Assembly (NCBI RefSeq): GCF_028683095.1 | Contig: NZ_JAJUBC010000019.1 | Span: 47,727 to 111,726, forward strand | Direction: 5' to 3' | Length of the DNA: 64,000 nucleotides | DNA from: Enterovibrio gelatinilyticus | GTDB taxonomy: Bacteria; Pseudomonadota; Gammaproteobacteria; Enterobacterales; Vibrionaceae | Shown: positions 35,172 to 43,427 of the stretch, piece by piece | Layout of the letters: every line of letters starts with the position of its first letter | Numbering within the stretch: the first letter of the stretch is position 1 | The notes under the pieces: generated by a model | The model's input: the letters and a program-made list of their open reading frames with translations, nothing else | Told to the model about the DNA's origin: nothing | The model's database searches: none | Position numbers and translations under genes: made by a program

Positions 35172-35375
35172 TTACGCCGCGTTCTGAGCGTTTTTCGCTA
35201 TCGTTCTTTTTAAGCTGCGATTTTTGTTGAGCTCAATTTTATAAGCGGTGAGCAGTGTTGAAAGATCGCTCACTTTGATCTTGCAGTCGCCATCGCTATC
35301 GATAGAAGCAATAGCGTCTTGATTTAAGCGAGACAATGTTTCTCGCATTTGAGGGGTATCAGTTGTTATTGGCAT
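35172..35375 (-). CDS. Small EF-hand protein
   Basis: 67 residues with no signal peptide. One canonical 12-residue calcium loop, DSDGDCKIKVSD (about 26-37), with acidic residues at positions 1, 3, 5 and 12, flanked by helices (ETLSRLNQDAIASI and LSTLLTAYKIELNKN). The tail is basic. A single EF-hand of this size would have to dimerise or act on a partner. No operon partner is visible. The ribosome site is weak. Confidence 0.65.
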   Translation of the reverse strand: MPITTDTPQMRETLSRLNQDAIASIDSDGDCKIKVSDLSTLLTAYKIELNKNRSLKRTIAKNAQNAA

Positions 35376-35493
35376 ATTATTGATTATTTTGTTAATTCGA
35401 AGGCATTAAAGCAAAAACCCACGACAAAGTTTAGTGGTTTATTTTAAGGCAGCAGTGTTTGCGGGAAAATTAAGCAAAATTCGGGACTTGCGT

Positions 35494-35536
35494 TCAATAT
35501 GTGCCCAAACAACCTGAATTAATCATAATCAGGCTA
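35494..35536 (-). repeat. Dispersed intergenic repeat, divergent inverted copy
   Basis: On the plus strand GTGCCCAAACAACCTGAA is the complement of the TTCAGGTTGTTTGGG-type core of the other copies, followed by a second arm (AATCAGGC), so the unit can fold as a hairpin. It lies between the EF-hand and lipocalin genes. Confidence 0.5.
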
Positions 35537-35575
35537 TTTAGACAAAAGTGAAAGCGCGCTGAATGCACGCAAAAA

Positions 35576-36091
35576 TCATTGTTGGACGGGGAAAATTATT
35601 TCGTTGAAGTTAAAGCCTTTTTCTTCTGCCAAGGCTAAGAAATCAGCCATCACTTGATCAGAGACCGTGGGCGTGCGTGCGAGCAGCCATAAATAGTCTG
35701 TGTTGTAACCAGAAACGAACGCATAGTCGTATTCCTCGCCCAATTCAAAAACCACATACGACGAAAAGAAAGGGCCAAAGAAGGAGACTTCAAGGTGCGC
35801 AGTGTCGCGAGTACCCACAAAATAGGCACGGCCTTCGGCCTCAGACCATTCTTTATCTTCTGCTTTATAGCCGCGGTTCAGTACGCGAATACCGCCATCT
35901 TCGCGCAGAGAATACTCTGCTGTGACATTGCTTAAATCGCGCTCAAAGCTGTGGTCTAGGCGGGCGATTTCGTACCATTTTCCAAGATAGCGTTGCTCAT
36001 CGAATTCTGTCACCGGTGTGACGCCTTCAGGAATTGATTGGCACGCTGTTAACAGCAACAAAGAAAGTGCAATGAATATACGACGAATCAT
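35576..36091 (-). CDS. blc: Outer-membrane lipocalin
   Basis: 171 residues. Lipoprotein signal with lipobox LTAC (Cys17). Lipocalin signature 1 at YLGKWYEIARLDHSFE (about 35-50), then the eight-strand barrel pattern (YSLREDGGIRVLNRGY, GRAYFVGTRDTAHLEVSFFGPF, YNTDYLWLLARTPTV). Length and motifs match bacterial Blc, which binds lysophospholipids at the outer membrane and serves in envelope stress or lipid transport. Confidence 0.92.
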   Translation of the reverse strand: MIRRIFIALSLLLLTACQSIPEGVTPVTEFDEQRYLGKWYEIARLDHSFERDLSNVTAEYSLREDGGIRVLNRGYKAEDKEWSEAEGRAYFVGTRDTAHLEVSFFGPFFSSYVVFELGEEYDYAFVSGYNTDYLWLLARTPTVSDQVMADFLALAEEKGFNFNEIIFPVQQ

Positions 36092-36175
36092 CCGGGTTCT
36101 GCTTATTGTTATCGATAATGTAAGTCGTTACGCGTCAGCAAGCGACGACGATCAGACGCTAGCACACTATTTTGC

Positions 36176-36817
36176 TTAACCTTGCAGGCTCCGCAGCGTT
36201 TGGTTGAGCAAAATGGCAAGAGCTGAGTGACCTTGCTCATCCATGTGTAAACCATCAATGGGAGAGGCTTCGCAGGCTTCTGCTGCATCGACAAAGTGAC
36301 AACCTTCCTCTTTCGCGACAGCGGAAAAGAAACTCGCCAGTTGCAGAGACTTTTGGCGACCATTGGTAAATCCGGTTTTCCATTTATTGTCGTCATGCAT
36401 TGGTGCGGGAGAGACAACGAGAATACGAGGTGACCTGTGTCCTGCGTTGTCACACGCACGAACTTGACCAATCAGTTTTCGAATACCTTCCGCAATCCAT
36501 GCGGGTTCTGATGGGTAGAGCGATTTGAGATCGTTTGTTCCGAGTGTGATAACCACCCAATCAAGAGGACGATGAGTGAGTAATAACATGGGTAACGCAG
36601 CGCTACCGTCTCGATAAGGCTTTAAAGGATCTTTCCACATGGTGGTGCGTCCATTTAGCCCTTCCTCCATCACTTCCCAAGCAACCGAGTCTGCAACTGG
36701 ATCATTCAAATGTGTTTTAAGGCGAGATGTCCAGCGAACACCTTCTGGCCAGCGTTCGCCATTTGAAGGGTTGTATCCCCATGTGTTTGAATCACCAAAG
36801 CATAAAATCCGCGGCAT
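36176..36817 (-). CDS. SGNH-family esterase/arylesterase
   Basis: 213 residues, cytosolic. Block I CFGDSNTWGY carries the nucleophile Ser10, block III VITLGTNDLK the oxyanion Asn, and block V DGLHMDEQGH the catalytic Asp-His. It closely follows the arylesterase/acyl-hydrolase type. Substrate unknown. Strong GGAGG site 8 nt before the ATG. Confidence 0.88.
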   Translation of the reverse strand: MPRILCFGDSNTWGYNPSNGERWPEGVRWTSRLKTHLNDPVADSVAWEVMEEGLNGRTTMWKDPLKPYRDGSAALPMLLLTHRPLDWVVITLGTNDLKSLYPSEPAWIAEGIRKLIGQVRACDNAGHRSPRILVVSPAPMHDDNKWKTGFTNGRQKSLQLASFFSAVAKEEGCHFVDAAEACEASPIDGLHMDEQGHSALAILLNQTLRSLQG

Positions 36818-37169
36818 TGTGTGTCCTCCGTGTTGGTCGATGGGTATTGCTCTTTCTCTTGAGTAGATATCTTCGAGGGAAAATATTCAACTCCTAACGT
36901 TCAACCCAAGGGAATTGTTGAATAAATGACATTGTCCTTGGTGCTTCATTGACCCGTATCAAGCCATTTTGCTGCCGCTTAAGGTCTACTTGAGCCCTCA
37001 AAAAATACTGCCAGAGAAATACCTGCTTTCGTTGATATTGGATGGCGGGAACTTTCGAAATCCTAGCGAAGAGTGAGTAAAAAGAATAAAAAGTGTCGCA
37101 AATGAAGAATATCAAGTCGAGGCAAACAGCCCATACTCACAAGAAGTTCGAGTACAGATTCGAGTATAA
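36818..37169. other. SGNH-fhs intergenic region
   Basis: 352 bp. A minus-strand frame (36894-37115, up to 73 codons) ends in FLRAQVDLKRQQNGLIRVNE-like sequence. It reads more like a degraded protein than random translation but is unrecognised. The rest would be the divergent promoters of the SGNH gene and fhs. I see no riboswitch. Confidence 0.4.
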
Positions 37170-38900
37170 ATGACCAATAATGACAATAACGAAGTACTGG
37201 CAGAATCAACTATGACAGTGTTACCTCCTCCGGGCTCGCCGGACATTGAAATCGCGCGTGCCGTCAAACCTTGGCCGATTTTTGAAGTCGCTCAGCGCAA
37301 ACTTGGTGTGGCTGCGCACGCACTGATCCCTTATGGACACTACAAAGCTAAGCTCGATTTGGCGCAGCTTGACGCGAGTAAACCGCAAGGCAAACTGGTA
37401 CTGGTTACCGCGATCACACCGACTCCTGCGGGAGAAGGCAAGACGACCACCAGTATTGGCTTGACCGATGCACTGAATGCCATTGGTATCAGTACAAGTG
37501 TGTGTCTGCGTGAGCCATCTCTTGGTCCGTGTTTTGGTGTGAAAGGTGGGGCTGCGGGTGGTGGTCGCGCACAAGCGATCCCGATGGAAGATTTGAACCT
37601 GCACTTTACAGGGGATTTTCATGCCATTACTTCTGCACACAATTTGCTTGCCGCGTTGATAGACAATCACATTCACTGGGGTAACGAGCTGAATTTGGAT
37701 TCTCGTCGTATTTCATGGCGTCGCGTAATGGACATGAACGATCGCGCGCTTCGTAACACCTTGATTGGATTAGGCGGTCCAGCGCATGGTCAGCCGCGTG
37801 AATCAGGTTTTGATATTACCGTGGCCTCAGAAATCATGGCGATCCTTTGTTTGGCGGATGATCGAAAAGATCTCCAGCGCCGCCTAGGCAATATCATAAT
37901 TGGACGCGATCGCGACAATAAAACTGTCACCGCTCGTGAACTCGGTGCGGATGGCGCAATGACAGTTCTGTTGAAAGAAGCGATTCAACCGAACTTAATC
38001 CAAACACTGGAACACAACCCAGCGTTGATCCATGGCGGCCCATTTGCCAACATTGCCCACGGCTGTAACTCTGTGATGGCAACGCGCACGGCATTGGGCT
38101 TAACCGATGTGGTCGTGACAGAGGCAGGCTTTGGTGCTGATCTTGGCGCAGAGAAATTTATCGACATTAAGTGTCGCCTGTCAGGCTTAAAACCAGATGC
38201 TGCGGTGCTGGTATGTACTGTTAGAGCGTTGAAAATGCAGGGTGGAGTGGCGAAAAATGATCTCGATGCTGCCAATGTCGATGCCGTAAAAGCGGGCTCG
38301 GACAATCTTAAACGCCACATTCAAAACATGCAGCAGTTTGGGCTAAACCCATTGGTAGCCATTAATCGATTCCCAACCGATACACCGGAAGAGTTGGCAG
38401 CGATCAAAGAAGTTTGTTTGTCATTGGGCGCTGGCGTTGAAGAAGCCAATCATTGGGCAGAAGGTGGTGAAGGGGCGAAGGCCTTGGCGGAAGGTGTAAA
38501 AGCCATCTTGGATGCAGGCTCGCCAGAGGTGACGCATCTGTATGACGATGCGATGCCTATCGACGAAAAAATCCGGACTATCGCAACGCGCTTGTATGGC
38601 GCGAGCGATGTGCAATTTAACATTGCCGCGCAAAAACAATTGGATGAAATCCATCAGTTAGGATTTGGTGAACTACCGGTTTGTATTGCGAAGACGCCTT
38701 ATAGTTTTTCATCTGATCCTCACTTACTTGGTGCGCCAACAGATCATATATTGCCAGTGCGTGAGCTTCGTTTAATGGCAGGTGCAGGTTTTGTTGTGGC
38801 GATTTGTGGTGATGTGATGACCATGCCGGGTTTGCCTAGAAAGCCAGCGGCACTCAGTATTTCCTTGGATGACCAAGGAGATATTGTTGGGCTCTTTTAA
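37170..38900 (+). CDS. fhs: Formate-tetrahydrofolate ligase
   Basis: 576 residues, slightly longer than the usual 556 because of an N-terminal extension; an internal ATG at 37212 may be the true start since no strong ribosome site precedes either. It makes 10-formyl-THF from formate, THF and ATP. The ATP loop [16 protein letters not shown] is at about 83-98, and [19 protein letters not shown] follows, both diagnostic. Together with the dimethylglycine catabolic genes 4 kb downstream it fits handling of one-carbon units, though the two are separate transcripts. The terminator follows at 38977-38997. Confidence 0.95.
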   Translation: MTNNDNNEVLAESTMTVLPPPGSPDIEIARAVKPWPIFEVAQRKLGVAAHALIPYGHYKAKLDLAQLDASKPQGKLVLVTAITPTPAGEGKTTTSIGLTDALNAIGISTSVCLREPSLGPCFGVKGGAAGGGRAQAIPMEDLNLHFTGDFHAITSAHNLLAALIDNHIHWGNELNLDSRRISWRRVMDMNDRALRNTLIGLGGPAHGQPRESGFDITVASEIMAILCLADDRKDLQRRLGNIIIGRDRDNKTVTARELGADGAMTVLLKEAIQPNLIQTLEHNPALIHGGPFANIAHGCNSVMATRTALGLTDVVVTEAGFGADLGAEKFIDIKCRLSGLKPDAAVLVCTVRALKMQGGVAKNDLDAANVDAVKAGSDNLKRHIQNMQQFGLNPLVAINRFPTDTPEELAAIKEVCLSLGAGVEEANHWAEGGEGAKALAEGVKAILDAGSPEVTHLYDDAMPIDEKIRTIATRLYGASDVQFNIAAQKQLDEIHQLGFGELPVCIAKTPYSFSSDPHLLGAPTDHILPVRELRLMAGAGFVVAICGDVMTMPGLPRKPAALSISLDDQGDIVGLF

Positions 38901-38917
38901 CTGCATACTGAAAGCAG

Positions 38918-38943
38918 CGATTGAAAAGATCGATTGAAAAGAT
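38918..38943. repeat. Two perfect 13-bp tandem copies
   Basis: CGATTGAAAAGAT is repeated at 38918-38930 and 38931-38943, just after the fhs stop and before its terminator. A third partial unit (CGAAGAG) follows. Confidence 0.7.
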
Positions 38944-38976
38944 CGAAGAGAAAAGAAGAGAAAATGAGTGCTATAT

Positions 38977-39002
38977 AGCGCCACCTTAGGTGGCGCTTTT
39001 TG
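38977..39002 (+). terminator. Terminator of fhs
   Basis: AGCGCCACC (38977-38985) pairs with GGTGGCGCT (38989-38997) around a 3-nt loop, followed by TTTTTG on the plus strand. Confidence 0.92.
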
Positions 39003-39104
39003 TTACTTCGCAATATTGGCTTAACGTCCATCTGTGAGTGCCGTAGTCTCTGTACATCAACTGTATGATCAACGAACGGCAATACAATACTCAAGGACGG
39101 TCAC

Positions 39105-40265
39105 ATGGCAAAGCAAGATCCTTCATATCCTTATCAGAAACGTCAGGTCGAGTTAGACACTCAGCGCCAGTTTCGCGTTGGTGACGGAAAAATTAGTGGT
39201 TACCTTTCGGTGATGCTGGGGGCCTTGTCACTGCTTGCTGTGTTAGCGTATTTGTTTCCTTCTTACCTCACGACCACTGAACTGCGTAAAACCTACGATG
39301 CGGAAAGCTTGCAACATGTGTTGAAGTACGGCATGTATTTCTCCTTGTTTTTCGGTGCGATGACTCACCTATTGAAAAAGTGCCGCCGCTTAGGCTGCGT
39401 AGGAATTTCTCTTACTTTGATCGCTTTTGCGTTAGGCGGATACACAGTGCCGGTGGGGCCAGTTGAACCCGTGGCGTTGTCATTGGGTGTAGACTGGCTG
39501 ATTTTGGCGTTTCTGGGTTCTGCTGCCATTTTTGTCACGCTAGAAAAGCTGTTACCCAAGTACAAAAATCAGGTGATTTTGCGCAAAGAGTGGGAGACGG
39601 ATTTCCTGTATTTCTGCTTCAACCACCTCGCCATTTCAGCGATTCTGATTTACGCCAACTACCATGTCAGCCACTTTAGCTGGGCGGTCAGTCCTTCGTT
39701 TCAGGAAACCATTCAATCGCTACCTGTGATTGTCCAGTTTACGTTGATTCTTATCGCCGCTGATTTCGTGTTGTACTGGGAGCATCGTTTATTCCATGAA
39801 GTGAAAGCGTTGTGGCCTGTGCATGCGGTGCATCATTCGGTGGAAAACTTGGATTGGTTGGCAGGGTCTCGTGGTCATTTTCTGCAAATCTTTTCTGAGC
39901 GAGCCATGGTCATGGTACCGCTGTATCTGCTTGGCCCTTCAGAGGCGGCGCTGAATGCTTACGTGGCTTTTGCTGCCTTGCAAGCGGTGCTGATTCACTG
40001 CAATACTCGTCTTCACTTTGGCGTATTGAAATATATCTTCGTGACACCGCAATTCCACCATTGGCATCACAGCTCGGAAAAACCGGCGATTGATACCAAC
40101 TACAGCGCGCATTTGGTGGTGTTTGATTGGCTGTTCGGCACCATGCACATGCCGGGTAAACATTGGCCCGCGGAGTACGGCACGACCAAGCCGCTGCCAA
40201 AGAGCATTTTGGGGCAAATCATGTACCCGATTACGGTATGGAAAAAGCGTAAGCCTCAAGAGTAA
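39105..40265 (+). CDS. Sterol desaturase/fatty acid hydroxylase-superfamily membrane protein
   Basis: 386 residues. Helices near 25-45, 62-80, 97-115, 122-140, 165-185 and 200-225 precede the di-iron histidine boxes: HRLFH, HAVHH and HHWHH, in the usual order. It is an integral-membrane oxygenase that would act on a lipid; the substrate is unknown. AAGGA lies 8 nt before the ATG. Convergent with the M14 gene, sharing the terminator at 40322-40353. Confidence 0.88.
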   Translation: MAKQDPSYPYQKRQVELDTQRQFRVGDGKISGYLSVMLGALSLLAVLAYLFPSYLTTTELRKTYDAESLQHVLKYGMYFSLFFGAMTHLLKKCRRLGCVGISLTLIAFALGGYTVPVGPVEPVALSLGVDWLILAFLGSAAIFVTLEKLLPKYKNQVILRKEWETDFLYFCFNHLAISAILIYANYHVSHFSWAVSPSFQETIQSLPVIVQFTLILIAADFVLYWEHRLFHEVKALWPVHAVHHSVENLDWLAGSRGHFLQIFSERAMVMVPLYLLGPSEAALNAYVAFAALQAVLIHCNTRLHFGVLKYIFVTPQFHHWHHSSEKPAIDTNYSAHLVVFDWLFGTMHMPGKHWPAEYGTTKPLPKSILGQIMYPITVWKKRKPQE

Positions 40266-40321
40266 ACCTCGTGAGTGAACCGTCAATACAGGTCAACCAA
40301 ACCGAAAGAGCGTGACCCATA

Positions 40322-40353
40322 AAAAAGCCCAAACCATTTGGTTTGGGCTTTTT
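40322..40353. terminator. Bidirectional terminator between convergent genes
   Basis: AAAAAGCCCAAACCA (40322-40336) pairs perfectly with TGGTTTGGGCTTTTT (40339-40353); T-runs on both strands. Confidence 0.95.
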
Positions 40354-40382
40354 GCGTCATATGCGTAACGCGTATAGCGTAA

Positions 40383-41507
40383 TTACAGCTTGCTGTGCGT
40401 TGCCAAAATGGCCGCAAGCATGTCATGACCAAATGCCGCACTACGCGCTGGAGACCAGCCATACAGCGCATCAGCATGGCTGATGTGATCTTTAAACGGC
40501 ATCTCGACGGTGTAAGACAGGCATTTAAACTGCTCTGCTACCCAGTTCGAACCCACGGTCAGGTTAGCTTTGCCTGGCTCGTCTTTCGGGTAACCAAACT
40601 CATCTTGGAATTCAGGGGTGATGGTTAGCAGTGCTTGTTTGAAGTGATTCTCAAGCGCTGCCATCTCTTCGTTGTAAGAAGGAATACCTTCGCTGCCCGC
40701 AACAAAGTTGTATGGAATGGCTTCGTCACCGTGAATGTCTAAGAACATGTCAACGCCAGTCTCTAGCATGCGTTCACGCACGTAGAAAACTTCAGGGCTG
40801 CGTTCGACTGATGGGGTTTGCCATTCACGGTTTAGGTTCACGCCAATGGCGTTGTGGCGAAGATGCCCACGAATGCTGCCATCTGGGTTCATGTTTGGCA
40901 CAACGCGGATCACGGCGTTGTCGATCAGCGTTTTGCCCACGGTATCGGTTTCATCCAGCAGACGAAGCAGTAGGCCTTCAATCAGCCATTCAGCCATGGT
41001 TTCGCCAGGGTGCTGACGACCAATGATCCAAATGTTCTTTTTACCTTCCGCTGGCTCACCAATGGTCAACAAGCTGATGTCATTGCCATCCAAGGTTGCG
41101 CCTAGCGTTTCAAGCTGACACGCGTAATGCGTTTGTGCGCTGTGCAGAAGGTCTTGGTGACGGTCGTAAGAGTAAGGCGCGAAGTAGGCGAAATACATTG
41201 AACCGCTTTCAGGGATCACGGAGAAACGTAGGTTATCACCATCGAACTCTGCTGGAATGCGGAACCACTCGTTGCGGTCGTAAGACGCGACCACATCGTA
41301 GTCTTTCCACCCTGCGGTGTAGGCAGATTTTGCCAAGTTAGAAATCGTAAATTGGTGCAGCTCAGGCGATGTGCTTTCCAAACGGAAATGAAACCACTGT
41401 GAGCAGTCAGTTTGGTTATCCGCAGGGATAGTGAGCTGAATATCGCTAGGCGTTTTCGCGCTAACGACGTGGATGTTACCGCTTTCGAAATTGCTGAATA
41501 TTTTCAT
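40383..41507 (-). CDS. M14 cytosolic carboxypeptidase-like protein
   Basis: 374 residues with no signal peptide. An N-terminal beta-sandwich (about 1-125) precedes the zinc peptidase domain, as in the bacterial cytosolic carboxypeptidase (CCP/AGBL-like, M14D) group. Zinc ligands HPGE (about 185-188) and the later DIHGDE His, substrate-binding GVNLNREW, and catalytic Glu in YTVEMPFKD are all present. It probably removes C-terminal residues from peptides or proteins; target unknown. Confidence 0.87.
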   Translation of the reverse strand: MKIFSNFESGNIHVVSAKTPSDIQLTIPADNQTDCSQWFHFRLESTSPELHQFTISNLAKSAYTAGWKDYDVVASYDRNEWFRIPAEFDGDNLRFSVIPESGSMYFAYFAPYSYDRHQDLLHSAQTHYACQLETLGATLDGNDISLLTIGEPAEGKKNIWIIGRQHPGETMAEWLIEGLLLRLLDETDTVGKTLIDNAVIRVVPNMNPDGSIRGHLRHNAIGVNLNREWQTPSVERSPEVFYVRERMLETGVDMFLDIHGDEAIPYNFVAGSEGIPSYNEEMAALENHFKQALLTITPEFQDEFGYPKDEPGKANLTVGSNWVAEQFKCLSYTVEMPFKDHISHADALYGWSPARSAAFGHDMLAAILATHSKL

Positions 41508-41715
41508 GTTTAATGTGGTGTTTTTGAGAAAACAGTCATTAAGACTATCACAAATTTCAATGGGCTAAACCTGCAATCAGATGCGGACTTTTCGGAGTCT
41601 ATTTTACCCCTGACGCAAACCCGTTATAGGTTGTCGCATTCGCATCGCCGAATTTGAAGCTTGTTGGTTAACGTGAAAGACATACAAAAGGAAAAAGACC
41701 CACAAGGAAACCTAC

Positions 41716-42705
41716 ATGTCTGACAACAATCCTGCCGCAGCATTGCACCGCGATTCCATCATCATTGACGGGCTTATTATTGCCAAGTGGGATAGGGCAC
41801 TCTTTGAGGACATGGCAAAAGGCGGGTTAACCGCCGCGAACTGCACCGTGTCGGTTTGGGAAGATTTCCAATCTACCATTGATAATATTGTCGAATTCAA
41901 CCAACTGATGAGTGAGAACAGCGACCTCATTCGTCCCGTTCATTCCACCCAAGATATTCTGCGCGCTAAGCAAGAAGGCAAAACTGGCATCATGCTCGGT
42001 TTTCAAAATGTTCACGCGTTTGAAGATCAGCTTGGCTATATCGAGATTTTCAAAAAGCTCGGTGTTGGGATTGCTCAAATGGCATACAACACCCAAAACC
42101 TGGTGGGAACGGGTTGTTATGAACGTGACGGCGGACTATCAGGCTACGGGCGTGAAGTGGTTGCGGAGATGAACCGTGTCGGCATGATGTGCGATCTTTC
42201 CCACGTCGGGCCAAAAACCTCCGAAGAAGTCATTTTAGAATCCAAAAAGCCTGTCTGCTACTCCCACTGTCTGCCGCTTGGATTGAAAGATCACCCTCGA
42301 AACAAATCTGATGAAGAGCTGAAATTCATTGCTGACCACGGCGGTTTCGTGGGCGTCACCATGTTCGCTCCATTTTTGAAAAATGGCATCAACTCCACCA
42401 TTGAAGATTACGTCGAAGCCATCGATTACATCGTCAATATCGTGGGTGAAGATTGTGTGGGCATCGGTACGGACTTTACACAAGGTCACGATCAAGCCTT
42501 CTTCGAGTGGATCACTCACGATAAAGGGTATGCCCGACGACTCACACGATTTGGAGAAATCATCAACCCGAAAGGTATGCGCACCGTCGGTGATTTTCCA
42601 AACCTGACAGCAGCGTTACTTGATAACGGTTGGTCGCCTGAGAAAGTGCAGAAAATCATGGGTGGAAACTGGGTCAACGTATTGAAGGATGTGTGGGGCG
42701 AGTAG
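41716..42705 (+). CDS. M19 renal-dipeptidase-family protein of the dgc operon
   Basis: 329 residues with no signal peptide. Amidohydrolase barrel with the M19 pattern: DGLI near the start (the usual DGHxD is not intact), QNVHAFEDQ, CDLSHVGPKTSEEV, YSHCLPLGLKDHPRN, GIGTDFTQGHDQ. In pseudomonads a gene of this family heads the dimethylglycine demethylase operon (PA5396 in P. aeruginosa); its role there is not settled. AAGGAAA precedes the ATG. First gene of the operon running to 49434. Confidence 0.85.
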   Translation: MSDNNPAAALHRDSIIIDGLIIAKWDRALFEDMAKGGLTAANCTVSVWEDFQSTIDNIVEFNQLMSENSDLIRPVHSTQDILRAKQEGKTGIMLGFQNVHAFEDQLGYIEIFKKLGVGIAQMAYNTQNLVGTGCYERDGGLSGYGREVVAEMNRVGMMCDLSHVGPKTSEEVILESKKPVCYSHCLPLGLKDHPRNKSDEELKFIADHGGFVGVTMFAPFLKNGINSTIEDYVEAIDYIVNIVGEDCVGIGTDFTQGHDQAFFEWITHDKGYARRLTRFGEIINPKGMRTVGDFPNLTAALLDNGWSPEKVQKIMGGNWVNVLKDVWGE

Positions 42706-42770
42706 CTTGCGCATTCTATGTATTTATCGCGCTTATATCGACATTACGAAAAAATTTTAAGGAAGCATGC

Positions 42771-43301
42771 ATGAGCCACCATCCACCAGAGTTACCGATA
42801 CAGGTTGATGATGAAACCGGCGTTTGGAGTACAGATGGTTTACCCATGCTGTACGTACCGCGCCATTTTTTCATTAACAACCATGCGGCAGTTGAAGACG
42901 CGCTAGGTGCGGATGTCTATGCTGATTTGCTTTACAAAGCAGGCTATAAATCGGCCTACTTTTGGTGCGAACAAGAAGGCGAAACTCACGGTATTTCGGG
43001 CGCTGAAGTGTTCGATCATTACATGAAGCGACTTTCACAACGTGGCTGGGGACAGTTCTTTATTGAGCATCTTGATGTGTCCCAAGGCACAGCACGAGTG
43101 CGCTTAGAGAACTCCGCATTCGTGTATTACTACGGAAAAAATGACCGCAAGGTGGATTACATGTTCACGGGGTGGTTTGCAGGCGCGATGGACCAAGTGT
43201 CTGAAAGCGTTGGGTTCCCATTGAAAACGCAAGCAGTCCAATTGCAAAGCGGCTCTGAAGAAGGCTGTGATTTTGGGGTGTTTGAGGTGAAGCCTATTTA
43301 G
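42771..43301 (+). CDS. DUF5943/V4R-like protein of the dgc operon
   Basis: 176 residues from ATG 42771 (AAGGA 8 nt upstream); a frame from 42693 overlapping the previous gene is rejected. It matches the PA5397-type protein found between the dipeptidase and dgcA in pseudomonads, a relative of the 4-vinyl reductase/hydrocarbon-binding domain: compact alpha-beta, with EVFDHYMKRLSQRGWGQF and FTGWFAGAMDQVSESVGFP. Function unknown; perhaps a small-molecule or assembly role. Confidence 0.75.
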   Translation: MSHHPPELPIQVDDETGVWSTDGLPMLYVPRHFFINNHAAVEDALGADVYADLLYKAGYKSAYFWCEQEGETHGISGAEVFDHYMKRLSQRGWGQFFIEHLDVSQGTARVRLENSAFVYYYGKNDRKVDYMFTGWFAGAMDQVSESVGFPLKTQAVQLQSGSEEGCDFGVFEVKPI

Positions 43302-43427
43302 AAATAGGGGCTAGAGATAGGCTCTAGGAAGAGCAGGTTCTAGATCCTAGGAAGAGCAAAAAGCCTGACTGCATCGGATTCTTTTAGAAATCCGGCAGGA
43401 CCCAGAAAAATATAATAAGGAAGTGCA

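Noticed and set aside
37221..37676. 151-codon minus-strand open frame inside fhs
   Set aside because: Antisense to the strongly conserved ATP-binding part of formate-tetrahydrofolate ligase.
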